The notes beneath the pieces were generated by a model. The model saw nothing but the letters and a program-made list of their open reading frames with translations, ran no database searches and was not told where the DNA came from. From assembly GCA_014361455.1 (NCBI GenBank), contig JACIVP010000007.1, forward strand, positions 1 through 64,000: DNA of 64,000 bases. Reading direction: 5' to 3'. Shown here one piece after another: positions 42,986-50,610 of the stretch. The DNA comes from Candidatus Methanosuratincola sp. Lineage in GTDB: Archaea; Thermoproteota; Methanomethylicia; Methanomethylicales; Methanomethylicaceae. Every line of letters begins with the position of its first letter. Position 1 is the stretch's first letter. Made by a program: the position numbers and the translations under genes.

Positions 42986-44659
42986 ATGGAAATGACAACT
43001 GCCTATCTTATCATCATTGGCCTTGCGTTCTGGCTCTTCGGAATATTCGTCATTTCAACACGCCTTGAAAAGAGCTATTTCACCCCAGATCCCAACAGAA
43101 AGACGCCGGCGTGCGCATTCAGGGACGACTTTGACTTCTACCCTGCCAACCCGTACTCCCTATTTGGGGACCACTGGGCTGCCACCGCAGGCGGAGCTCC
43201 TCTCTCTGGAGGAGTGGCAATCGCCCAATGGGGTTGGGCGTCAGGATTACTGTATGTGCTGCCCGTTAACATACTGCTAGGTTCTGTACACGATTATGCT
43301 TCAGGATTCGTAATGATGCGGCAACGCGGGCAGACTGCCAGTGAGATCTCATACAAGTGGATCACGCCCTTTTCAGGACTCTTGTTCTCCCTGCTCGGCT
43401 ACCTCGCAATTCTGAGCTTCTGCACATCATTCGCCAAGCTCGTAATCTCCGGTGCCACAAGCACTCCAGCTCTGTTTATACCCATAATGCTTCTTGCGGT
43501 TATTGGACCTCCTTCGGGGTATCTATTGTACCGGAAGGGGTGGCCGATCTGGCTTGTAGGTGTCATTCAGTTCATAATTTTCTTGGCAGCGCTCTGGGTA
43601 GGCATGATGTACCCAGTACTTATGCCAACGGAATTCTGGTATGTATTCCTTGTGATTGTTGGTGTTCTAGCAGCTTGTCTCCCCAACTGGCTCTACTCTG
43701 AACCAACAAACTTCATGATGTTCCTTTACATGGCAGTCGGAGTTGCACTGGTCTTCGTAGGTGGACTTGTGTCGAACATTCCTATAACGGACTTCCCTGC
43801 ACTGATATTCTACGACCCAGCACTCACGCCGAGCGGATGGTTCTACCCCGGCATCGCAATGATGGTGTCCTGCGGCGCACTCACAGGAATGCACGTTTTT
43901 TGGATCGGTTCATATACCTGCAAGCGGTTCCCTGAGGAAAAATGGGTCAGAATAATCGGATACGGCGGAGAAATCCTTGAGAGCGTAGGGCTTTGGACAG
44001 CTTTCATTGCAATGTTAGTGCTTCCAGTTTCGGTATACCTACCTGCCTTGAAAGCAGGATGGACTCAAGCCTATGGCTTAGGATTCGCAAAGATAGTCGG
44101 GGCGATTGCGCCTGGAATCGATTCTAGCACATTGGTGCTCCTTGGAATGTGGGTCGCAATAGTATTCATCATGAGCACATTCTACTCTGGCTTTAGGAAC
44201 ATGCGAGTCCTAGGGCTAGAATTCGTGCAGCTCGCGACAAAACGCCAAATAACCAAGCATGTGAATGCTTCCAGGTGGCTTGCAGCAATAATCACAGGTA
44301 TCTTGATGGTCGCGCTGGCACTCACCGGCGCTTACTTGCAGATTTGGGCCCTCTTCCCGATCCTGTCCACATCACTAGCAGTGTTCTCATTCATAGTTGT
44401 GGGCGAATGGTGCGTCCTACACGACAAGAGCCCGACAATATGGCGTGTAGCCGCGTTCGTCACATTGTTTTTAATCTCGATGCCAGCATCGGTGTACGGT
44501 GCATGGTGGAACTTCCAAGCAGGTGCAATAGTTCCTGGGCTCGTTTCCCTACTTGCAGTGGCAGTGACACTGCTCTTCGTTGAGGAGTGGCTGAGGCGCA
44601 GAAGGCGCGGCTATACGCCAGAAGAGAAGGAAAAGTTCGTGAAATTCGAAGAGTTCTAA
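42986..44659 (+). CDS. cstA: CstA-family carbon starvation/pyruvate transporter
   Basis: A 557-residue polytopic protein with about 14 to 16 hydrophobic helices. CstA family landmarks are PANPYSLFGDHWAATAGGAP then LSGGVAIAQWGWASGLLYVL, NILLGSVHDYASGFVMMRQR and TGMHVFWIGSYTCKRF. CstA/BtsT proteins are proton-linked importers of pyruvate or peptides. The C-terminus is basic (EEWLRRRRRGYTPEEKEK). It has its own promoter. Pyruvate import would feed carbon to an acetyl-CoA/C1 metabolism like that suggested by MetV/MetF next door. Confidence 0.92.
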   Translation: MEMTTAYLIIIGLAFWLFGIFVISTRLEKSYFTPDPNRKTPACAFRDDFDFYPANPYSLFGDHWAATAGGAPLSGGVAIAQWGWASGLLYVLPVNILLGSVHDYASGFVMMRQRGQTASEISYKWITPFSGLLFSLLGYLAILSFCTSFAKLVISGATSTPALFIPIMLLAVIGPPSGYLLYRKGWPIWLVGVIQFIIFLAALWVGMMYPVLMPTEFWYVFLVIVGVLAACLPNWLYSEPTNFMMFLYMAVGVALVFVGGLVSNIPITDFPALIFYDPALTPSGWFYPGIAMMVSCGALTGMHVFWIGSYTCKRFPEEKWVRIIGYGGEILESVGLWTAFIAMLVLPVSVYLPALKAGWTQAYGLGFAKIVGAIAPGIDSSTLVLLGMWVAIVFIMSTFYSGFRNMRVLGLEFVQLATKRQITKHVNASRWLAAIITGILMVALALTGAYLQIWALFPILSTSLAVFSFIVVGEWCVLHDKSPTIWRVAAFVTLFLISMPASVYGAWWNFQAGAIVPGLVSLLAVAVTLLFVEEWLRRRRRGYTPEEKEKFVKFEEF

Positions 44660-44789
44660 TAACCATTCTATCTTTTTTTACTAGGACATGATATGACATT
44701 AAAGGACGGTATCTACAAAGTAAGTCAAGTCGTATCAGGGAGAAGGTAGACAGTCCGCCAGTATTTTCTGCCGCCCACGTGAACTTCAC

Positions 44790-45420
44790 GACCAGCAGTG
44801 AGACATCGGACATCGGAGTGGGCTCGACTTTACATACAAACTTCGTCGAGATAGAAAGAGGCTGAGCGTGGACTCTGCCTTCGAGAGATCCTCACCCGTG
44901 TTTATGTTGAGGAAGGTCCAAGGGGGTATCAAGGCTTCTTCCATGCTGACCAGCACCGGATCCATCGCCCCACAGAGGCTACGCATGTTGTTGAGCCCCT
45001 GTGCCTCTGGCAGTCGCGAGATCGAGTGGAGCTGCAAGGGGTTCGATGTAGCCGTTCTGCCACGCTGGAACCGCTGCCCCGTGGTCTCCGATCCTAGAGG
45101 CTAGTACAGAAGGGAGGTGCGGATCTAGGAATGGCATATCGCAGGTGATGAGAAAAACCAATTCGCCCGGGATTTTCCGGAGACTATGCTATCCGATCCG
45201 GGAATCTGCTACGTTCGGAGTCTAGGATTATTCTAGGAACACGTCCGGCCTTGGAACCGGCGTTTGAGAACTGCCCCGGATCTCTGCCAAGCAGGTACAC
45301 CTCGTCGCTCAGCCCGAAGGCGTACTCCAAAGAATATTCAAGGAGGGGGCGCCCCCCAAGTTCGCGAAAGGCTTTAGTGACCCGAGGCGGCGCGAGGGTC
45401 CCCCAGCAGCTATTGTTAGT
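44790..45420 (-). pseudogene. mobA: Decayed MobA-like molybdopterin guanylyltransferase
   Basis: Fragments in different minus-strand frames join into a MobA-like protein. They are TKAFRELGGRPLLEYSLEYA (about 45380-45320), LSDEVYLLGRDPGQFSNAG, VFLITCDMPFLDPHLPSVLA (about 45165-45100), GAAVPAWQNGYIEPLAAP, and a C-terminal part around 44990-44850 in a further frame. The N-terminal LxGGxSxRMG loop is missing or unrecognisable. Several frameshifts and a stop separate the pieces, so the gene is not functional as written. MobA attaches GMP to molybdopterin. Confidence 0.65.
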
Positions 45421-45424
45421 CTAC

Positions 45425-45793
45425 TCAAAATGGCATTCCCACGGGCTTGATCTCTAGAGGGAACTGCTCCTTCAGGGTGAAGCGGTGGGTCGGAGGGATC
45501 GACTTTTCATAGTGTATGAAGCTGCCTTCCTTCCCCTCAAAGAGCCCCTTTATCTCCTCGAGGGTTGTATTCTTTGTCAATGAGTCTATTCCCCCGTGGA
45601 GATCAGTATAGTCGTCGTTGAGCCGCGGGCGCTCGGCCTCAACTATCTGGACTATCCTGCCTTTACCGTTCAGGTGCGATTCGTCCCACTCGGTCTCGTC
45701 GACCAGTACTTTAAAGGTGCCCGAGGCATAGGATTTCCTCCACATTATGTACTCGTAGGTCACCATCTCTGTGAATATGTGCTCTCGGATCAT
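45425..45793 (-). CDS. Uncharacterised protein
   Basis: A 122-residue soluble protein from ATG 45793, which has a strong GGAGGGGGGAG a few bases upstream. The frame is open slightly further. It reads TYEYIMWRKSYASGTFKVLV, DETEWDESHLNGKGRIVQIV and IKGLFEGKEGSFIHYEKSIP, and looks like a compact alpha/beta protein. I do not recognise a family. It lies directly upstream of the mobA relic on the same strand and is divergent from metV. Confidence 0.6.
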   Translation of the reverse strand: MIREHIFTEMVTYEYIMWRKSYASGTFKVLVDETEWDESHLNGKGRIVQIVEAERPRLNDDYTDLHGGIDSLTKNTTLEEIKGLFEGKEGSFIHYEKSIPPTHRFTLKEQFPLEIKPVGMPF

Positions 45794-45894
45794 AAACTCC
45801 CCCCTCCGAATGATCGTCAATTAGAGATAAAAAGATGATCCACAGCACCAGGCTCGCTCAAATATGCGATATGTTGATATTTGTGAGAGAAGTA

Positions 45895-46548
45895 ATGACT
45901 CCGTGGCAAGCCAAGATGATAATCACCAAGAAAAAACCCTTTGAGTCGCTCAATGAGAGCCTCAAGCCCTTCAAGAGGGTCTTCATCATTGGGTGCGGCA
46001 CATGCTCCACGGTGTGCCAGACAGGCGGGGAAGCCCAGGTGAAGGAGATGGCAGAGAGGATAAGCGAGAAGTGCGCTGGCTACACGGTCGTGGAGAGCCC
46101 ATGCGACATGAGGGTTCTGAGGAGGGATTTGGCTCCGAAGAGGGCTGAGGTGAACTCGGCAGATGCAATACTTTCCCTCTGCTGCGGGGCCGGAGCGCAA
46201 TCAGCGGCGGACTTCACGGGTAAGGCAATAGTGCCAGGCCTGGACACGCTGTTCATCGGGAAGATAGAGAGGATTGGCAACTTCTACGAGAGGTGTAGGG
46301 CGTGCACCGACTGTATAATCCTCGAGACCGGAGGGATCTGCCCCTACTCGAGGTGTGCCAAGGGGTTGCTCAACGGCCCCTGCGGGGGGCAGGTCCAAGG
46401 GAAATGCGAAGTGGGAGGGTACACGAGGGAGTGCGCATGGGTGCTGGCATACAATGCGCTCAAGCAGCAAGGGAGGCTCGAAGTTTTCCGGAAGTACAGG
46501 CCTCCGGCAGACAAGTCAAAGAAGCCCCAGGAGATCATTACCAAGTAG
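45895..46548 (+). CDS. metV: MetV-like Fe-S/zinc partner of methylenetetrahydrofolate reductase
   Basis: About 217 residues from ATG 45895 (MTPWQAKMI); the frame opens earlier. The N-terminal domain has VFIIGCGTCSTVCQTGGEAQ and VESPCDMRVLRRDL. The C-terminal cysteine-rich domain reads CRACTDCIILETGGICPYSR then CAKGLLNGPCGG, KCEVGG and CAWVLAYNAL. This matches the MetV/MTHFR C-terminal family, in which the cysteines hold Fe-S clusters. It is followed 9 bases later by metF, the classic MetVF arrangement of methylene-tetrahydropterin reduction in acetyl-CoA pathway organisms. Confidence 0.9.
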   Translation: MTPWQAKMIITKKKPFESLNESLKPFKRVFIIGCGTCSTVCQTGGEAQVKEMAERISEKCAGYTVVESPCDMRVLRRDLAPKRAEVNSADAILSLCCGAGAQSAADFTGKAIVPGLDTLFIGKIERIGNFYERCRACTDCIILETGGICPYSRCAKGLLNGPCGGQVQGKCEVGGYTRECAWVLAYNALKQQGRLEVFRKYRPPADKSKKPQEIITK

Positions 46549-46557
46549 GCGGAGTAT

Positions 46558-47514
46558 ATGAACCGTGTCTTCAGCAAGCTGATGTCAGAAATTCAATCGG
46601 GAAAGTTCGTCTACACCGGAGAGATCTCGCCGGGCAAGACCACAAGGATCGAGGGGCTGATCAGGTCCGCAGGTGTGCTCGGGAAACACGTAACAGCATG
46701 CAATGTCACCGACAACCCGAGGGCAAGGGCAAACATGAGCAGCCTGGCTGCATCCATCGCGATCCAGGAAAAGGCCGGCGTGGAGGTCATATGCCAGATG
46801 ACTGCAAGGGACAGGAACCGCATTGCGCTGACATCGGACCTGCTTGGCGCTGCAGCGTTGGGAGTAAGGAACGTGTTGGTGATGAGCGGGGACCACCCTT
46901 CGCTGGGCGACAACCCGTTGGCGATGCCCGTATACGATCTTGACTCCGCACATATGGTTGAGCTGGTGAGGAGGATGGTCGACGAGGGGACCGACCTAGT
47001 AGGGAATAGGATAGACGGGGAGGTCAGGCTCCATGTGGGAGTCGTTGGGAATCCGAATGCGGATCCCATAGAGGTCGAAATCGCAAAGCTCGAAAGGAAG
47101 GCAGAGATCGGCGCGGAGTTCATCCAGACGCAGGCCGTCTTCGACATCGAGGTGGCGGAGAGGTTCCTCGACAGCGTGGAGGGGATCGGCGTCCCAGTCC
47201 TCATCGGGATCATGCCGTGCAGGTCGTTCCGTACGGCGGAGCAGATCGAAAAGAATGTTCCCGGGATCAGGATCCCGCAGGAATATTTGGAGAGGCTGAG
47301 AGGCGCGGAGGAGCTCCCCGACCTTGCATCCAAGGAGGAGAGGGCTGACTTCATAAACGAGGAGTACTTCTCCAGCATGATCTCAGACTTGAGGAGGACT
47401 GGCAGACTGGCGGGCGCCCACATCATGGGGGTCTCGTACAACCAGATCGTGGGCAGGATAGTCGAAGCTGTTCAGAAGAGGGAGGGGGGAAAAAGAAGTA
47501 AAAGAAAGGGATAG
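46558..47514 (+). CDS. metF: Methylenetetrahydrofolate reductase (MetF)
   Basis: A 318-residue MetF TIM barrel. Landmarks are FVYTGEISPGKTTRIEGLIR (catalytic Glu in GEISP), HVTACNVTDNPRARANMSSL, VEVICQMTARDRNRIALTSD, GVRNVLVMSGDHPSLGD and KAEIGAEFIQTQAVFDIEVA. It converts methylene- to methyl-tetrahydropterin with MetV. This supplies or consumes methyl groups that the nearby corrinoid proteins could exchange. Its presence suggests a folate-type (or MetF-adapted) C1 branch. The tail is basic (KREGGKRSKRKG), and the last base overlaps the next start. Confidence 0.93.
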   Translation: MNRVFSKLMSEIQSGKFVYTGEISPGKTTRIEGLIRSAGVLGKHVTACNVTDNPRARANMSSLAASIAIQEKAGVEVICQMTARDRNRIALTSDLLGAAALGVRNVLVMSGDHPSLGDNPLAMPVYDLDSAHMVELVRRMVDEGTDLVGNRIDGEVRLHVGVVGNPNADPIEVEIAKLERKAEIGAEFIQTQAVFDIEVAERFLDSVEGIGVPVLIGIMPCRSFRTAEQIEKNVPGIRIPQEYLERLRGAEELPDLASKEERADFINEEYFSSMISDLRRTGRLAGAHIMGVSYNQIVGRIVEAVQKREGGKRSKRKG

Positions 47515-48500
47515 TGAGGGGTATGGGGAACCTGAACGTCGCGGTCTTGGGGAGGGAAGGATTTGGCGCCAGGCTGGGGAAGAAGGGGACTTCGAGCGAC
47601 ATTACGTTCTACAACCTGAAGAGGGGCGAGGACACGGTCACATTCGTCGAGCCAACCAAGTATCCAGAGAGGCTTGCTCCGCTTTTCTTCGCGGTCTCGA
47701 TTGCTAAAATGGCGGTGGTTGTAGTAGACCAGATAGGCCCGAGTTTTGGTGAGATGGCACTGATGCTCCATTCTGCGGGTATTGAGAGGGGATACATCTT
47801 CCTCTCAGGGGTGCAGAGAGATAAGGTTGCACAGCTGGTTAAAGGAACTCTCTTAGAGGCATACGAGATCTTCGATGGCGACGTGAACAGCTTGAGGGAG
47901 ACGATGATCAGCCATGCCTCGCATGGAATGGAAGCGGCGGCGGCGGGCGGAGGGGCTGGAGGGTGCGTCGCAGTGGACCATGCCTTCAATGTCAAGGGGA
48001 CGGGGACGGTCGTGCTCGGGACAGTCATGTGTGGGACGGTCAGGAGGCATGATGAGATGAGGGTGCTACCGGGCGAAAAGATGGCGCAGGTCAGGTCAAT
48101 ACAGAAGCACGATGACGACTTTGACTCTGCATCAGAGGGGGACAGGGTCGGGCTTGCTCTGAGGGGTATTCAGCCTGAAGATCTTGGCCGCGGGAATTTG
48201 CTGACAAGCTGTAGTTCATTCGAGACAGCGCACAGGCTTGAGGCGCAGGCTGAGTTACTGAGGTACTGGCCCGGACCGATGGATGCTGGGACGGTTGTCC
48301 ACGTAGGGCACTGGATGCAGTTCGTGCAGGGGAAGATCGAAGAGGTCGGCGCAGAGAGAGACTGGCACAGACCCGCCTTAAAGGTCTCGCTTGGAAAGGC
48401 GATCGCGTATCTGCCAGGAGCGCATGGTGTGCTGATGCAGCTGGACGGCAAGAAGCTGAGGGTTGCAGGAAGAATCCAGCTATCTGCCCCGAGGAAGTAG
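47514..48500 (+). CDS. SelB/EF-Tu-like protein with degenerate GTPase domain
   Basis: A 328-residue protein with translation-factor layout. Residues 1-130 are G-domain-like, but the P-loop is LGREGFGARLGKKGTSSD instead of GHVDHGKT. The DxPGH element is replaced by FVEPTKYPE, and no NKxD is seen. Domain 2 (about 145-235) is intact: CVAVDHAFNVKGTGTVVLGT, PGEKMAQVRSIQKHDDD, GDRVGLALRGIQPEDLGRGN. A third barrel follows. Archaeal SelB-like pseudo-GTPases of this sort are known but poorly understood. The start may be GTG 47514 or ATG 47523. It is translationally linked to metF. Confidence 0.75.
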   Translation: MRGMGNLNVAVLGREGFGARLGKKGTSSDITFYNLKRGEDTVTFVEPTKYPERLAPLFFAVSIAKMAVVVVDQIGPSFGEMALMLHSAGIERGYIFLSGVQRDKVAQLVKGTLLEAYEIFDGDVNSLRETMISHASHGMEAAAAGGGAGGCVAVDHAFNVKGTGTVVLGTVMCGTVRRHDEMRVLPGEKMAQVRSIQKHDDDFDSASEGDRVGLALRGIQPEDLGRGNLLTSCSSFETAHRLEAQAELLRYWPGPMDAGTVVHVGHWMQFVQGKIEEVGAERDWHRPALKVSLGKAIAYLPGAHGVLMQLDGKKLRVAGRIQLSAPRK

Positions 48501-48812
48501 GGCAGTCCACGCCGTCAGAAAAAAAGAAAAGGAAAGCTATAATCCGTGGGCAAAAGCACATGGTGCACTGAACATTTTTATAACTGGGATTTTATTTTTG
48601 TAGGCATGAAGCCAAGGGGTATGCCAATAATTCCCAGACCGTTCAGTCGCCCCGGCCCACCACCGTTGGGCTCAGAGCAGTCATGAAAATGCCAAGGCAA
48701 ACAGAATTCGCAGAGGCGTCCTGGACGTTGTGAACCGGAACGGCATCAGCGAATCGCTCTGAATCAGAGATCTGGTGAGGCTGCTCTGAAACATGCAAAG
48801 AAGGTTCAATGA
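48501..48812. other. Intergenic region before tRNA-Val
   Basis: About 310 bases holding no supported gene. TTTTTATAACTGGGATTTTA near 48574-48596 resembles a promoter, and a short open stretch after 48605 (ATGAAGCCAAGGGG) is too brief and unsupported to call. Confidence 0.35.
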
Positions 48813-48905
48813 TGGGCCCGCCCGGACTCGAACCGGGGACCTTCGCCGTGTGAAGGCGACTTTAGGCCTTTTTCAGGTGTCCTAACCAGACTAGACTACG
48901 GGCCC
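48813..48905 (-). tRNA. tRNA-Val (CAC) with an 18-nt non-canonical intron
   Basis: On the minus strand the acceptor GGGCCCG pairs with CGGGCCC plus discriminator A. The D arm is GTCTAGTCTGGTTAGGAC, the anticodon arm is TCGCC-TTCACAC-GGCGA (anticodon CAC) and the T arm is CCCGG-TTCGAGT-CCGGG. Eighteen extra bases lie between the D arm and the anticodon stem, so the intron is at about position 26/27. Removing them gives a 75-base tRNA. CCA is not encoded, unlike the other tRNAs here. The bulge-helix-bulge fold was not verified. Confidence 0.88.
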
Positions 48906-48939
48906 ACAGAACGCAGCATTTGAAAAAACATACGCATGC

Positions 48940-49101
48940 TTAGCGCTTCAGCTCGCGCCGCTTTGGTCTCAGTTCCTTGCTCCGGCACCTTCGGCATTTA
49001 TCTGCAGATATCGGGTTCCTCGCACCACACTTCCTGCATATCTTGAGATAGAGCAGGTGCTTCTGCGCCAGTTGCTGCTTATCGGGATCTTGGACAGGCA
49101 T
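48940..49101 (-). CDS. rpl40e: Large-subunit ribosomal protein eL40
   Basis: A 53-residue ribosomal protein. MPVQDPDKQQLAQKHLLYLK is followed by a zinc-binding CRKCGARNPISADKCRRC (two CxxC pairs) and a basic end (RPKRRELKR). This is the complete archaeal L40e. The ATG at 49101 is clear. It lies 34 bases upstream of tRNA-Val on the same strand, and the Lrp-type regulator gene ends 39 bases upstream of it. Confidence 0.95.
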   Translation of the reverse strand: MPVQDPDKQQLAQKHLLYLKICRKCGARNPISADKCRRCRSKELRPKRRELKR

Positions 49102-49140
49102 TGATGACCACCGTTTTTAATCCATACACAGGCATCTCAA

Positions 49141-49668
49141 TTATAAATTTTTCCACGGGCGCTTGAGCGATGAGATCGCTATGTGGGAAGAGGTTGAGAT
49201 CACCCCATCGACCCCCGATACTTCTTCGAGGAAGCGATCCAGCTGTGCCTGGGGAACGATCGCCACCAAGTCGATCTCACCTGTGACCCTGTAGATGTCG
49301 AGCGCCGGGAGGTTTCGGATCTTTTCGTAGACTTCTTCCCTCTTCGGAGGGTGGATCTTCAGGAAGACGAATGCCTCTGCAGTGCCCACGCCCAGGACTT
49401 TAAGCGCAGCTTCCGTCAGATCGATAAATCCTCTGCCGGTCCTGATCAGCCCAGCGTCCCTGAGCTTCCGTAGGTGGATGTTAAGCGCCTGCCTAGTCAG
49501 GTCCAGCCCCTCTGCAAGGTCGATCTGCTTTTTCTTTATGGTAAAGACGATTGTCTGCTCGCTCATCTCGAAGAGCACCTTGAGTATTTGCAGTTGTCTG
49601 TCTGTCAGGAAAGGCTCTTCATTTTTTGTCAAAGTGAACCCCTTGGCTTTACATTTGAAAGCAAGCAT
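49141..49668 (-). CDS. Lrp/AsnC-like transcriptional regulator
   Basis: A 175-residue regulator. The HTH is at residues 22-85 (LTDRQLQILKVLFEMSEQTI, LTRQALNIHLRKLRDAGLIR). A C-terminal alpha/beta ligand domain follows (FVFLKIHPPKREEVYEKIRN, IYRVTGEIDLVAIVPQAQLD, FLEEVSGVDGVISTSSHIAI), matching the RAM/AsnC fold. The HTH is somewhat longer than in typical Lrp. The start is ATG 49668. It is divergent from alba, and the shared AT-rich spacer could carry its own operator. Confidence 0.85.
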   Translation of the reverse strand: MLAFKCKAKGFTLTKNEEPFLTDRQLQILKVLFEMSEQTIVFTIKKKQIDLAEGLDLTRQALNIHLRKLRDAGLIRTGRGFIDLTEAALKVLGVGTAEAFVFLKIHPPKREEVYEKIRNLPALDIYRVTGEIDLVAIVPQAQLDRFLEEVSGVDGVISTSSHIAISSLKRPWKNL

Positions 49669-49696
49669 TTAATAAACCTTAGGTGTTAACTGACCA

Positions 49697-49709
49697 AAAT
49701 ATATTTATT
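49697..49709 (+). promoter_or_regulatory. TATA box for alba
   Basis: AAATATATTTATT lies about 53-65 bases before the preferred alba start. The expected transcript start is near 49730. Confidence 0.45.
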
Positions 49710-49761
49710 TAAGAAACAAATAAACCCATTAGTCATTTTGATCAACGCTGGGGGAAACCAG

Positions 49762-50040
49762 TTGTCACAGGAGAACGCGATACTGATCGGTAAGAAGCCA
49801 CCGATGAACTACGTCTTGGCTTGCCTCACAGCCTTCCACGAGGGGGCAGACGAGGTTGTGATCAAGGCACGCGGGAGACCGATCAGCACCGCTGTCGATG
49901 TCGCGGAGATGGTCAGGAGAAAATTCATGCCATCAGCTGTGATCAGCGAAGTCACCATCGGGACGGAAGAGATCCAGCTTAAGGAGGGAGGGGTCAAGAG
50001 AACCAGCTCCATCATGATCAGGATGAGGAGGAGAAAGTGA
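49762..50040 (+). CDS. albA: Chromatin/RNA-binding protein Alba
   Basis: About 92 residues. Alba coats DNA and binds RNA in archaea. The family core NAILIGKKPPMNYVLACLTA carries the lysine pair that is acetylated and contacts DNA. EVVIKARGRPISTAVDVAEM and IMIRMRRRK complete the IF3-C-like fold. The frame opens at TTG 49738. I prefer TTG 49762 (MSQENAIL) because GGGGGA lies about 7 bases before it. It is followed 10 bases later by the KH-domain gene, suggesting a common transcript. Confidence 0.94.
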   Translation: MSQENAILIGKKPPMNYVLACLTAFHEGADEVVIKARGRPISTAVDVAEMVRRKFMPSAVISEVTIGTEEIQLKEGGVKRTSSIMIRMRRRK

Positions 50041-50050
50041 GGCGTTTCTT

Positions 50051-50548
50051 TTGAAGACCCCCATCTGTTATTTCTGCGCGAAGAGCGGAGTTCTGTGCCC
50101 CAGGTGCCAGGAAAAGCTGGACAAAGGGGAGATCACACAGGCCGACGTTGAGGTTTCGAAGTGGTTTATCGACTATGAGGCGAAGAACCCCCAGCTCAAG
50201 GATTACGCGATCCTGAGGACGGTCAAGCTCCCAAACATGGTAATAGTGATGGTCAGCGGAGGGGGCAACAAGGCACTGCTCTCGAAAGTGAGCAAGCAGC
50301 TGAGCGACGAGAAGAAGACCAGCGTCAGGATCGTTGAAAAGACCTCGAGCATAAAGAGGCTTTTGGAACAAATTGTGACGCCTGCAAGGGTCATGGGTGC
50401 GAACACAGTGTGGCTCCCGGACGGGAGCTGGGAGAGCACTATAAAGATGCCCAGATCGGACATGAGGAAGATGCCGATCGACCCAAGGTCGGCCGAAGAA
50501 GCCATCAGGATCCTGACCGGAGAGGTAGTTCACATCGTCTTCGAGTGA
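50051..50548 (+). CDS. Zinc-finger plus KH-domain protein (archaeal NusA-like)
   Basis: A 165-residue protein. The N-terminal zinc finger is ICYFCAKSGVLCPRCQEKL (CxxC...CxxC). A KH-like RNA-binding region follows (about 95-160: KKTSVRIVEKTSSIKRLLEQ, VTPARVMGANTVWLPDGSWE, AEEAIRILTG). It belongs to the archaeal family sometimes annotated as NusA-like transcription elongation or RNA-binding protein. The start is TTG 50051. It is cotranscribed with alba and upstream of aspS. A role in transcription or RNA metabolism is by family analogy. Confidence 0.8.
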   Translation: MKTPICYFCAKSGVLCPRCQEKLDKGEITQADVEVSKWFIDYEAKNPQLKDYAILRTVKLPNMVIVMVSGGGNKALLSKVSKQLSDEKKTSVRIVEKTSSIKRLLEQIVTPARVMGANTVWLPDGSWESTIKMPRSDMRKMPIDPRSAEEAIRILTGEVVHIVFE

Positions 50549-50610
50549 TTGGCAGCATTAAGCTTTTTACACCCCTGATTTAATTCGTTTTGAGGCGCGG
50601 TTCCTTGTCA

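Noticed and set aside
46302-46943. 213-codon frame overlapping metV and metF
   Set aside because: It lies out of frame across two clearly identified genes and has low-complexity basic composition.
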